A stretch of DNA of 19,638 nucleotides, from positions 1 to 19,638 of the forward strand of contig CAADYR010000011.1 of assembly GCA_900753305.1 (NCBI GenBank). The letters run 5' to 3'. The stretch comes from Lachnospiraceae bacterium. GTDB taxonomy: Bacteria; Bacillota; Clostridia; Lachnospirales; Lachnospiraceae. The notes under the pieces were generated by a model. It was given only the letters and a program-made list of their open reading frames with translations, did not search any database and was not told the DNA's origin. A program made the translations under genes and the position numbers. Below are positions 1 through 6,595 of this stretch, piece by piece. Numbering within the stretch: the stretch's first letter is position 1; every line of letters starts with the position of its first letter.

Positions 1-2
1 AT

Positions 3-593
3 AATGCATCACTTGGCAGATTCACACAGGAAGATACCATCTACAATGACGGACTGAACCTGTATGCATACTGTAACAGCAATCCGGTGATGTATAGCGA
101 CCCGAGTGGATTTGAGGCGGAGAACGGTCTAACATGTACCCATAAAGTTGGTGGAGAGAAGGATAGTAAGGGGGGAAAATACGCTACTGATTTTGATGAT
201 TTAGCTGCTTACCGAAGACAGCAAGGAATGCCAATTGCAGGAAGTGCTGAAGATAAGCATACAGCGGCTAAATTGATAATAGGAGATAATGTATACTACG
301 GAAGAAATGGGCATGGCAAACAGAATAAGGTAACAAGTGTATTTACTGTAAATCCACAAACTGCAACACACGCAGAAGGTGATGTTTTCTATCAAGCTAA
401 AATGGCTGGTAATACAAATACAACGGCAGTTTTGATTACTGATAGATGTGCTTGTAGAGCGTGTGGATTTAATGGTGGAATTCGTTCATTGGCTAAACAA
501 ATGGGAATTACAGATTTGACAATTGTAAGTCCAAGCCATGACCCTATTAACTTTAATCCACAAGTTAAACCAATTCCTAATCCATTTAAGTAA
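3..593 (+). CDS. Rhs protein C-terminus with deaminase-superfamily toxin tip (5' end outside window)
   Basis: The frame is open from the window edge. The first 37 or so codons are the end of the Rhs core (LGRFTQED, then YCNSNPVMYSDPSGF), the usual boundary before a variable toxin. A linker KVGGEKDSK follows, then an AT-rich toxin domain of about 135 residues. HAE (369-377) and CRAC (453-464, inside DRCACRACGFNGG) are the zinc-binding HxE and CxxC motifs of the cytidine-deaminase superfamily; the Glu would be the proton shuttle. The tail LTIVSPSHDPI resembles SCP1.201/DddA-like tips, so DNA or nucleotide deamination is likely, though the exact subfamily is uncertain. The next gene, 11 bases downstream, is an Imm1 immunity protein, a family known to pair with deaminase toxins. 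The whole Rhs protein would be a secreted or contact-dependent weapon, but its N-terminus and export signal are not visible here. Confidence 0.85.
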   Translation, partial: NASLGRFTQEDTIYNDGLNLYAYCNSNPVMYSDPSGFEAENGLTCTHKVGGEKDSKGGKYATDFDDLAAYRRQQGMPIAGSAEDKHTAAKLIIGDNVYYGRNGHGKQNKVTSVFTVNPQTATHAEGDVFYQAKMAGNTNTTAVLITDRCACRACGFNGGIRSLAKQMGITDLTIVSPSHDPINFNPQVKPIPNPFK

Positions 594-604
594 GGAGAGA
601 TAAT

Positions 605-1006
605 ATGTATGTGAAAAGAGTGTTTTATGATGATTTTAAGGATTTATCTAATGTTGAGAAAAGTATTGAGTTTCCAACATGGGAAGATATTGAAAAGGTA
701 ATTAACCTGCTAGATGGAGAATATGTTACGCAAATTATCATGGATAATGGAAATGAAGATGACTACTTATGCATTGGTGGGGGGAATGACGGGCTGTGTA
801 ATGTATTTATTTCTAAAAATGATAATGAGATTATCTATACATTAATAAACTCAGATGCAAATAATTCATTAGTCCATAAGTTGGTTACGGGTGGGCAAGA
901 AGGAGATTTTGAAGACAAGCTATGTGTGTCAATTGAGATGGCAAAGTGTGTAGCAAAAATGTATTATGAGTTAGGTCAAATGGATGATTCTTTTATATGG
1001 GAATAA
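605..1006 (+). CDS. Imm1-family immunity protein
   Basis: A 133-residue acidic cytoplasmic protein with no signal or membrane segment. The start ATG follows an AAGGAGAG ribosome site. The C-terminal half, VHKLVTGGQ then a conserved block ending in DDSFIWE, fits the Imm1 family (conserved GGQ, a helix of the AxxMAKxFYE type, and a terminal W-E). Imm1 proteins are known to neutralise deaminase toxins of polymorphic toxin systems, which matches the gene directly upstream. The likely role is protection of the cell and its kin by binding the toxin's active site; that is inference from family and position. A second, 5'-truncated copy of its last 60 or so codons lies at 3962-4156 with near-identical DNA. 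Confidence 0.85.
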   Translation: MYVKRVFYDDFKDLSNVEKSIEFPTWEDIEKVINLLDGEYVTQIIMDNGNEDDYLCIGGGNDGLCNVFISKNDNEIIYTLINSDANNSLVHKLVTGGQEGDFEDKLCVSIEMAKCVAKMYYELGQMDDSFIWE

Positions 1007-1116
1007 TTTTTAACCAGAGATATACAATGATTAAATCATATACGGTATAAAGATATTTGAAATCGAACTGAATAGTAATTAGAACCAGATGTGATTTGAG
1101 TACAGATGCTCTTGCA

Positions 1117-1528
1117 TTATGTAATATTCGCTTCAATATCCATCTGCTGGAAGTGTGTTTCGGTGTTATACTGGCGATTGCTTACCATTAGCTCCGTATT
1201 GTTATCAAGTCGGACTTTCTGGAAATAATAGCCCTTATTCATAAAATAATGAGCCAGCTTCATTTTCATGATATGCTCTGCATCAGACTTATTGTAAATT
1301 TTGTCTGGTTTAGGTGGGGGACTCCTATAGTAATATAAAATGGGTACTTTGGATTCTGCAGGTAGTCAGCCACTTTCTTGTGAAAAGGCTGATATTTGTA
1401 GCCTGCAACAGAGCAAGTATTTTCAAATCGAATATAAAGAACATCCAACAGTACCAGTTTATCGGCATCATCATTGTTTTGATACTTGAGGTAGTCTTGC
1501 TGTGTGATAACAGTATTCTGCAACTTTA
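1117..1528 (-). pseudogene. Decayed minus-strand gene fragment of unknown family
   Basis: On the minus strand the stretch reads as convincing protein: from about 1528 to 1308 (LAHLKLQNT to QNPKYPFYITIGVP) and then, after a one-base loss in a run of C at about 1315-1320, on to a TAA at 1117-1119 (PPKPDKIYNKSDAEH, later LAHYFMNKGYYFQKV). The two pieces join smoothly if one C is restored. The 5' end is missing and abuts Rhs coding DNA at about 1530. I do not recognise the family with confidence. The style (short charged protein with YQPFHKKVADYLQNP) resembles accessory proteins of conjugative elements, but that is a guess. It is probably the scar of an insertion between toxin cassettes. Confidence 0.5.
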
Positions 1529-1529
1529 A

Positions 1530-1671
1530 GTGTGCTAGTAGACAGGATAAAGACACAGAATGCATTCCTGATGCACTGTGAGGGGCTGGACGGATATATT
1601 TCGGAGGAGGCAGGGACACTCATCTGCCGTGAGAAGCCGCAGCAGGTCCTGTATTACCATGGAAAGACAGC
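1530..1671 (+). pseudogene. Upstream part of the second Rhs fragment, frameshifted
   Basis: A second reading frame runs from about 1530 (RIKTQNAFLMHCEGL ... REKPQQVLYYHGK) and stops at the TGA formed in AAGGCTGAC, near 1682. Restoring one A in GGAAAG near 1660 fuses it in frame to DSMGRLTGE, the start of the recognisable YD repeats. This suggests the Rhs cassette once began further upstream, was cut at about 1530 against a foreign minus-strand fragment, and then suffered a frameshift. Family assignment of this short piece rests on that fusion alone. Confidence 0.5.
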
Positions 1672-2961
1672 ATGGGAAGGCTGACCGGGGAGACACTGGA
1701 CGGGGAAACGGCCTGCTACAGTTATGACCATGCAGGCAACAGGCTCACCAGGACCGGGGCAGGCAGGACGGAGCATTACCGCTACAACAGCCGCAACCAG
1801 CTCACAGAACTTGACAGTACGGCCGGCACCGTACGTTATGAATATGATCCTGCAGGCAGCCTTACGGCAGGGGTACATACCGCGCAGGGCGGCAGTGCTG
1901 CAGAGCGTACCGGTTACACATATGATGCGTATAACCGGAACACATCCGTATGCGGTGCAGGTTATGTGCAGCAGAACCATTATGATGCGGAAGGGCTCAG
2001 GTATGCAGTCACGGGGAACGGGGAGACAACGAACTTCGTGTACAGGAACGACATGCCTGTAAGCGAACTGGATGCGGATAAGAACCCACTCAGGGGATAT
2101 GTACTGGGAAATGAGTATATCAGCCAGGTTGACGGTACATCGTTTGGCTATTACCTGAATGACGAGCAGGGAAGTGTCCGGTACCTCACAGGAAGTGACG
2201 GAAGCATCAGGAACCATTACCGCTACAGCGCCTTCGGAGAGACCATCACCGCAGAGGAAACAGTCCCGAACCGTCTGAGATATAATGAGCAGATGGCAGA
2301 CGGACTGATAGGGCTCTACTACCTGAGGGCACGTTACTATAATGCGTCACTTGGCAGGTTCACACAGGAAGATGTGATATACAATGACGGACTGAACCTG
2401 TATGCATACTGTAACAGCAATCCGGTGATGTATAGCGACCCGAGTGGATTTGCAAAACAGTGCGATCCCAAGGTTGGAGGGGAGAAGGATAGTAAGAGTG
2501 GTACAGGAGAAAGATTAATACCAGGAATGGAAGGTGGCGTTACTGGTGGAGATTCTACAAAATTAGGGAAAAACATGATGGAATCCATGGGATTGCCTAG
2601 AGGAACTAATTGGAAAGGACACCAGGCGCAGCATATTATTCCAGCAGAAATGGCAAATCATCCAGTATTACAAAGAATAGGAATGGATTTAGATGATGCT
2701 TCAAATGGACTGTTTTTAAGAACTCCAGCAGATGATATAAGCGCTATGTCAAGGCATAGAGGATATCATTCAACATACAACGAATTTGTTAAAACTCAAC
2801 TTGATGCAATGGACATTAGTCAAAGTGTTGACGTATTGCAAAAACAAGTGTATGATTTGCAACAAAATCTAAAATATTTACAGCAGAGTGGATTGCCATT
2901 ATATCCTAGCCAAGGTGCAACTGTAGATTTGTGGCAACGTAGCTTAGAGAGGATTCAATAA
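1672..2961 (+). CDS. Orphan Rhs tip: YD-repeat core plus AHH-type nuclease toxin
   Basis: 429 residues from the first in-frame ATG. Residues 1 to about 265 are YD repeats and the Rhs-associated core (YSYDHAGNRLTRT, then YYLRARYYNASLGRF, then YSDPSGF). The linker AKQCDPKVGGEKDSK follows, and from about 2500 an AT-rich toxin. That tip carries GHQAQHIIP (2617-2643), a D-L-D-D-ASNGLFL block and R-GYHSTYNEFV, the layout of AHH nucleases of the HNH/ENDO VII superfamily; the first His of the name motif is Gln here but the HIIP His remains. The last 50 or so residues are a predicted helix. The ATG lacks an obvious ribosome site and the cassette is 5'-truncated, so it is probably a silent donor tip rather than a full toxin. 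The immunity gene starts on the base after its stop. Confidence 0.8.
   Translation: MGRLTGETLDGETACYSYDHAGNRLTRTGAGRTEHYRYNSRNQLTELDSTAGTVRYEYDPAGSLTAGVHTAQGGSAAERTGYTYDAYNRNTSVCGAGYVQQNHYDAEGLRYAVTGNGETTNFVYRNDMPVSELDADKNPLRGYVLGNEYISQVDGTSFGYYLNDEQGSVRYLTGSDGSIRNHYRYSAFGETITAEETVPNRLRYNEQMADGLIGLYYLRARYYNASLGRFTQEDVIYNDGLNLYAYCNSNPVMYSDPSGFAKQCDPKVGGEKDSKSGTGERLIPGMEGGVTGGDSTKLGKNMMESMGLPRGTNWKGHQAQHIIPAEMANHPVLQRIGMDLDDASNGLFLRTPADDISAMSRHRGYHSTYNEFVKTQLDAMDISQSVDVLQKQVYDLQQNLKYLQQSGLPLYPSQGATVDLWQRSLERIQ
1877..2500 (+). repeat. Rhs-core direct repeat, copy A
   Basis: This 624-base stretch matches 5195-5820 with only scattered substitutions and a 2-base indel, and its part from 2339 matches the window's first 113 bases. 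Identity ends sharply after GATAGTAAGAGTG, where the toxin tips diverge. It provides homology for recombinational tip exchange. Confidence 0.9.
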
Positions 2962-3408
2962 ATGGACGAAAATAAAATTGTAAATGTAAAAGCACTATTG
3001 TACGATGCTGATACCGATGAAGTAAAAAGAATTATTTCTAAAACGGAAGATCAAGAAATTTTATATGTCTATGCTTATAATTATAATTGGGATAATGGCT
3101 TTGATATTCCACAAACAGTTTTAGATAATGAAAAATGTGATTTAAGTATAGCATTATTAATTTTTTATAGGGCTGATGGATTAAGTTATTTAGAAGACAA
3201 ATCTGATAATGCTAATTTACCCCAATGGTCTTCTTTTATAAAAAGATTATATGATTCAATATTAACAGGAGAATATCAAAGAGGAGAAATTGAATTTAAA
3301 GTACCATTGTCAAAAGTTCAACTTTTTAAATTGAAAAAAGTAACAACAGAGGAAGAAAATATTTTCACTGAAAATATTGAAGGAAAATGCTTGGATATTG
3401 ATTTATAG
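2962..3408 (+). CDS. DUF4274-type putative immunity protein
   Basis: 148 residues; the ATG starts on the base directly after the stop of the AHH-toxin frame, implying translational coupling. The block YAYNYNWDNGFDIPQ, followed by CDLSIALLIFYRADG, matches my memory of the DUF4274 family (aromatic NYNWDDGF motif and ALLIF..ADG helix). There is no signal peptide or membrane segment, so it should be cytoplasmic. DUF4274 proteins recur next to polymorphic toxins; the role as antidote to the AHH nuclease is inferred from adjacency. The gene is full length and intact, and its AT-rich composition matches the toxin tip rather than the Rhs core. Confidence 0.75.
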   Translation: MDENKIVNVKALLYDADTDEVKRIISKTEDQEILYVYAYNYNWDNGFDIPQTVLDNEKCDLSIALLIFYRADGLSYLEDKSDNANLPQWSSFIKRLYDSILTGEYQRGEIEFKVPLSKVQLFKLKKVTTEEENIFTENIEGKCLDIDL

Positions 3409-3440
3409 TATTAAATTATGTAACAAATTTGTAACATTTT

Positions 3441-3470
3441 TTGACAATTCCCCAATGACCATGTTACAAT
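3441..3470 (+). promoter_or_regulatory. Sigma-A promoter TTGACA-N18-TACAAT
   Basis: TTGACA at 3441-3446, an 18-base spacer, and TACAAT at 3465-3470. The predicted start is near 3477. It drives the short leader that ends at the terminator at 3550-3578; no full gene follows before the transposase fragment. Confidence 0.6.
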
Positions 3471-3496
3471 GGCACGTAAGAGGGGGTACAAGGGGG

Positions 3497-3550
3497 ATGA
3501 AATGCCCCGTAATACCTAAACAAAAACGCATAATGGGAGGTGTTCTGTAG
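3497..3550 (+). CDS. Candidate 17-residue leader peptide
   Basis: ATG AAA TGC ... CTG TAG encodes MKCPVIPKQKRIMGGVL. An AGAGGGGG stretch at about 3479-3486 lies 10 bases before the ATG, and another AGGGGG touches it. The TAG stop overlaps the first base of the terminator stem, as in translation-coupled attenuators. It begins about 20 bases from the predicted transcript start. This is a small ORF seen in the sequence only; a chance ORF is quite possible. Confidence 0.3.
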   Translation: MKCPVIPKQKRIMGGVL

Positions 3551-3578
3551 CTGCCATGAGCTATGGAGCATCTTTTTT
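3550..3578 (+). terminator. Intrinsic terminator of a short leader transcript
   Basis: GCTGCCAT (3550-3557) pairs with ATGGAGC (3563-3569), with one bulged G and loop GAGCT, followed by ATCTTTTTT. With the promoter at 3441-3470 this bounds a transcript of about 100 nt. Whether the transcript is a small RNA, an attenuator or a relic is unknown. Confidence 0.5.
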
Positions 3579-3786
3579 CTGTTACAGGGCAAACTAGATA
3601 AAAAATGTCTCCAAGTATAACAAATCCTAGATTATTTACGGTACATCATTTAAGAGGCTGAAAGCCACAAAGTTACTATGTTTTAACTTCATATTGCTTT
3701 TCACCTATCAAGTGAATGAAAAAAAGCATCCATTTGTGGTAAAATTAAGGTGTCGAATCTTAAATAATAACCCAAAGGAACCCTTT

Positions 3787-3966
3787 ATGAGTATTGTAAG
3801 CACCTTATCATTAGAAAGCAATAAACAGATTAAAATAAATTTTGATGGAGGCAATTTATCCACCGATGCAGGTCTGCTTCTTATCATAGAATTCGTAAGC
3901 AAACTTGGTGTTGATAAGCTTTTAGACAAAACTTTCAAGACCAATGATTCTGCATTATTCAGATGA
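3787..3966 (+). mobile_element. Truncated IS1380-family-like transposase N-terminus
   Basis: The frame from ATG 3787 (AAAGGA ribosome site nine bases upstream) carries QIKINFDGGNLSTDAGLLL followed by IEFVSKLGVDKLL, the typical N-terminus of IS1380-type DDE transposases. Only about 55 residues remain of an enzyme usually over 400 residues long: after TNDSALFR the DNA switches at about 3961 to immunity-gene sequence and the frame stops. No DDE residues survive, so it is inactive. The stretch at 3580-3786 is probably the element's left end; I could not confirm terminal repeats. Confidence 0.65.
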
Positions 3967-4156
3967 GATTATCTATACATTAATGAACTCAGATGCAAAT
4001 GATTCATTAGTCCATAAGTTGATTACGGGTGGGCAAGAAGTAGATTTTGAAGACAAGTTATGTGTGTCAATTGAGATGGCAAAGTGTGTAGCAAAAATGT
4101 ATTATGAGTTAGGCAAAATGGATGATTCTTTTATTTGGAGCGGTGTGGCTGATTGA
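3962..4156 (+). pseudogene. Truncated second copy of the Imm1 gene
   Basis: From GATGAGATTATCTAT onward the DNA repeats bases about 830-1000 of the intact Imm1 gene with few changes, encoding DEIIYTLMNSDAND through MDDSFIW and then a new tail SGVAD before TGA. The first half, including start codon and ribosome site, is missing: the sequence is joined directly to the transposase fragment in another frame. It cannot be translated as an immunity protein from its own start. It shows that a second deaminase/Imm1-like cassette, or a duplication of the first, once occupied this site. Confidence 0.8.
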
Positions 4157-4329
4157 TAAAGGCTAAACTGATTCTTGTCAGTCACAATAAATACGTCACC
4201 AAGACCTGCGAAACAATCTTGGAATCAGTTACAGGTGATAAAGTGAAAAATATCGATTACCAAGACGCAAGGGATATGGTAACGCTTTCGTAATGCTAAT
4301 AAACTGGCTCAGTTTGAGGGGTATAGCAT
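4157..4329 (+). other. Unassigned junk between cassettes
   Basis: One frame reads KAKLILVSHNKYVTKTCET ... QDARDMVTLS and stops at 4291-4293. It looks like a real protein fragment, but I cannot place it in a family. It has no start codon with a ribosome site. The following bases to 4329 shift frame repeatedly. Confidence 0.3.
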
Positions 4330-4521
4330 CATTGCATGTATCATCAAAGGGCACACCAGGACATCCTCATGCTATACCACGACTATGTTCTTGATAATAT
4401 GCAAAAATTTGATAGAATAGCCAATGGAGATAAAACAAAATTTTTGAAATTATACGACCAAATGAAACGGAAAATAATTAATAATCCAGGGATGTTGTAT
4501 AAAGACTACTGGAAAAAATAG
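4330..4521 (+). pseudogene. C-terminal remnant of an unidentified Rhs-type toxin
   Basis: About 63 codons reading HHCMYHQRAHQDILMLYHDY ... MLYKDYWKK end 12 bases before an Imm11-type immunity gene, exactly where a toxin tip should lie. No Rhs core precedes it, a stop lies directly upstream at 4324-4326, and the ATG at 4336 has no ribosome site, so this is a severed toxin tail. The helical, basic sequence with H-Q-R-A-H could be the end of an HNH-like nuclease, but no catalytic motif is complete. Function is inferred only from the adjacent immunity gene. Confidence 0.5.
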
Positions 4522-4533
4522 TGAAGGAAATAG

Positions 4534-5100
4534 ATGATGCGTTACTATAAATTGATTTATGATTATGAACAAGATGATAATTATGTCAATTGCGATGTTG
4601 TCAGTATTGGTAATATGAATGAATACATAACCATTAGCGGAGAAGAGATAAAACAGTGGGGCGAGGTTGTATTTGAGTATGATTCTGCGGAAGGAAATGT
4701 ATTAACGGATTATCTTGCTAATTTGTATAGATGGTTTGTAGTTTCAGAAAATTTTTGTAATAAAACCCAGAAAATTTTAGAAAGTCAAGTTCAATATCTG
4801 CCGATTAAGGTGATTGATAGATTTACTGGAATTCAAGTGGATTCATATTTTGTAGCTAATATTGTGACCGTGATTGACGCATTAGATTTGGATAATTCAA
4901 AATATGACATTTTTGAATTAGATAACGAAAAAATTATTTCTGTAGAAAAATATGCGTTAAAAAGTAGCGAAATTGTTAATAGGCATATATTTAGATTAAA
5001 GGATGATACGATACCTATTTTCGTTTCGGAAACTTTAAAAAAAGTAATTGAAGATAATGATCTTACTGGATTTGAATTTTTAGAAGTAGATGTAATATAG
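4534..5100 (+). CDS. Imm11-like (MXAN_0049 type) immunity protein
   Basis: 188 residues with ribosome site GAAGGAAA; two tandem ATGs (4534 and 4537) could start it. The C-terminal half, YFVANIVTVIDALDLDNS, later HIFRLKDDTIPIFVSETLK and DLTGFEFLEVDVI, follows the pattern of Imm11-family proteins (YYxxNxxNxIDCLD, then an F-x-LK-x-x-x-x-x-IFVSxxxK block and a terminal GxxFxxV). It is cytoplasmic, acidic and complete, with no frameshift. Its partner should be the toxin whose last 63 codons remain just upstream. A hairpin with terminator-like form follows at 5155-5187. The family call rests on remembered motifs. Confidence 0.7.
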   Translation: MMRYYKLIYDYEQDDNYVNCDVVSIGNMNEYITISGEEIKQWGEVVFEYDSAEGNVLTDYLANLYRWFVVSENFCNKTQKILESQVQYLPIKVIDRFTGIQVDSYFVANIVTVIDALDLDNSKYDIFELDNEKIISVEKYALKSSEIVNRHIFRLKDDTIPIFVSETLKKVIEDNDLTGFEFLEVDVI

Positions 5101-5154
5101 ATGAAAATTTACTTCTAAAATTATTGAAAATATTTGCTAAAAAAAATAACAATG

Positions 5155-5187
5155 GAGCCAACGGGGAATAATTATATCTGTTGGCTC
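5155..5187 (+). terminator. Hairpin after the Imm11 gene, possible terminator
   Basis: GAGCCAAC (5155-5162) and GTTGGCTC (5180-5187) form a perfect 8-bp stem with a 17-base loop, followed by TTGTATT and preceded by an A-run. It ends a few bases before the third Rhs fragment, so it marks the end of the fourth cassette. Confidence 0.45.
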
Positions 5188-6074
5188 TTGTATTATACAG
5201 CGTAGGGCGGCAGCGCTGCAGAGCGTATACCGGTTACACATATGATGTGTATAACCGGAACACCTCCGTATGCGGTGCAGGTTATGTACAGCAGAACCAT
5301 TATGATGCGGAAGGGCTCAGGTATGCAGTCACGGAGAACGGGAAGACAACGAACTTCGTGTACAGGAACGGCATGCCTGTGAGCGAACTGGATGCGGATA
5401 AGAACCCGGTCAGGGGATATGTACTGGGAAATGAGTATATCAGCCAGGTTAACGGTACCTCGTTTGGTTATTACCTGAATGACGAGCAGGGAAGTGTCCG
5501 GTACCTTACAGGCAGTGACGGAAGCATCAGGAACCATTACCACTACAGCGCCTTCGGAGAGATCATCACCGCAGAGGAACCAGTACCGAACTGTCTGGGA
5601 TATAATGGACAGATGGCAGACGGCCTGACAGGGCTCTACTACCTGAGGGCGCGTTACTACAATGCGTCACTTGGCAGGTTCACACAGGAAGGTGTGATAT
5701 ACAATGACGGACTGAACCTGTATGCATACTGTAACAGTAATCCGGTGATGTATAGCGATCCGAGTGGATTTGCAAAACAGTGCGATCCCAAGGTTGGAGG
5801 GGAGAAGGATAGTAAGAGTGATTCCATTGTATATGGTGAATTAGATTCTTTAGGCAGAACAACAGGAATTGAAGCTATTATTACGTCAGATATGATTGGA
5901 ACAGGAAGTCCTGCTAAGTCATCCATAAAACCAGCAGGTTTTGGAGGACAGATTATGAATTATAAAGTTACTCCTATTTATCAAGCTAATAATCTTATAC
6001 CAAGTGGAATTACAGTTCAAGCACAAGGAAGTGGTGGCTTGAATATATATCAAACAATATTAAATAGAAAGTAG
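5181..6074 (+). CDS. Orphan Rhs tip with internally deleted Endonuclease_NS_2-type toxin
   Basis: An open frame of 297 codons with only a TTG start lying inside a hairpin, so real initiation is doubtful; Rhs homology begins at 5195 and is in frame from about 5227. Residues to about 195 are Rhs core ending in YSDPSGF, then the linker KVGGEKDSK. The tip starts VYGELDSLGRTTGIEAIITS and ends KVTPIYQANNLIP ... GGLNIYQTILNRK, both typical of the DNA/RNA non-specific endonuclease toxins of Rhs and LXG systems. The catalytic segment between them (GHxxGxLxG...N-LV...N) is absent: GFGGQ is followed directly by IMNYKVTPIY near 5943-5960. The toxin should be dead. A SUKH immunity gene follows at 6083. 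Confidence 0.75.
   Translation: MALVLYSVGRQRCRAYTGYTYDVYNRNTSVCGAGYVQQNHYDAEGLRYAVTENGKTTNFVYRNGMPVSELDADKNPVRGYVLGNEYISQVNGTSFGYYLNDEQGSVRYLTGSDGSIRNHYHYSAFGEIITAEEPVPNCLGYNGQMADGLTGLYYLRARYYNASLGRFTQEGVIYNDGLNLYAYCNSNPVMYSDPSGFAKQCDPKVGGEKDSKSDSIVYGELDSLGRTTGIEAIITSDMIGTGSPAKSSIKPAGFGGQIMNYKVTPIYQANNLIPSGITVQAQGSGGLNIYQTILNRK
5195..5820 (+). repeat. Rhs-core direct repeat, copy B
   Basis: Second copy of the repeat described at 1877-2500. It has two extra bases in GAGCGTATACC (5221-5231) relative to GAGCGTACC, which breaks the reading frame inherited from further upstream. Its left boundary falls a few bases after the hairpin at 5155-5187. Confidence 0.9.
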
Positions 6075-6082
6075 GTTTGTAT

Positions 6083-6595
6083 ATGCATTATGATATTAAT
6101 AAAATTTTTCCTATTCAACAAGTGAAATGTAATAAACACGCATGGAAAGATGTAGAAAAAAAATTAGGGATTACATTTCCAATGGATTATAAAATGTTTA
6201 TTGATTCCTATGGGGAAGGCTCTATTAATGAGTTTTTATGGATATTATCACCATTTTCTGAAAATGAAAATTTAAATTCTATAGAAAAGTATAAAGTTAT
6301 GGAAGATGCGTATAGCAGTATGAAAAACGAATTCCCAGAACAGTTTTCTTTTGATTTTTATAATGGTAAAATAGGACTTTTTCCTTGGGGAATCACAGAT
6401 AATGGAGATGAATTATTTTGGAACTTTACAGATGATATCATAGAACTTGTAGTATATGAATCAAGATACGTAAGTAATATAAGTTATACAATGAGCATGG
6501 AAGAATTTTTGTATAAGTTATTAAGAAAAGAGATAGTATGCCCAATTTTTCCTGATGATTTTATCTTAGAAGAAAATTATTATGAAACAATATAA
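6083..6595 (+). CDS. SMI1/KNR4 (SUKH) family immunity protein
   Basis: 170 residues. ATG 6083 is preferred over TTG 6077 because GTAGG lies seven bases upstream of it. The N-terminal W-x-x-V-E-x-x-L-G-I-x-F-P-x-D-Y-K block (HAWKDVEKKLGITFP), then YGEGSINEFLWILSPF and IGLFPWGITDNGDELFW, are the signature of the SUKH-1 fold: a G after the helix pair, and the PWG-x-x-x-NGDxxFW strand pair. These are known as immunity proteins for many nuclease toxins. The gene is intact even though the upstream toxin has lost its core, so it may now act only against toxins from neighbouring cells. Cytoplasmic; no signal peptide. Confidence 0.88.
   Translation: MHYDINKIFPIQQVKCNKHAWKDVEKKLGITFPMDYKMFIDSYGEGSINEFLWILSPFSENENLNSIEKYKVMEDAYSSMKNEFPEQFSFDFYNGKIGLFPWGITDNGDELFWNFTDDIIELVVYESRYVSNISYTMSMEEFLYKLLRKEIVCPIFPDDFILEENYYETI

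Noticed and set aside
1654..2217. Long minus-strand open frame opposite the Rhs core
   Set aside because: It mirrors the GC-rich Rhs repeat DNA, has no ribosome site, and the same shadow appears at 5193-5543 opposite the repeat copy.
3694..3786. Upstream extension of the transposase fragment from a TTG
   Set aside because: The segment lacks family similarity, and ATG 3787 has a usable ribosome site.
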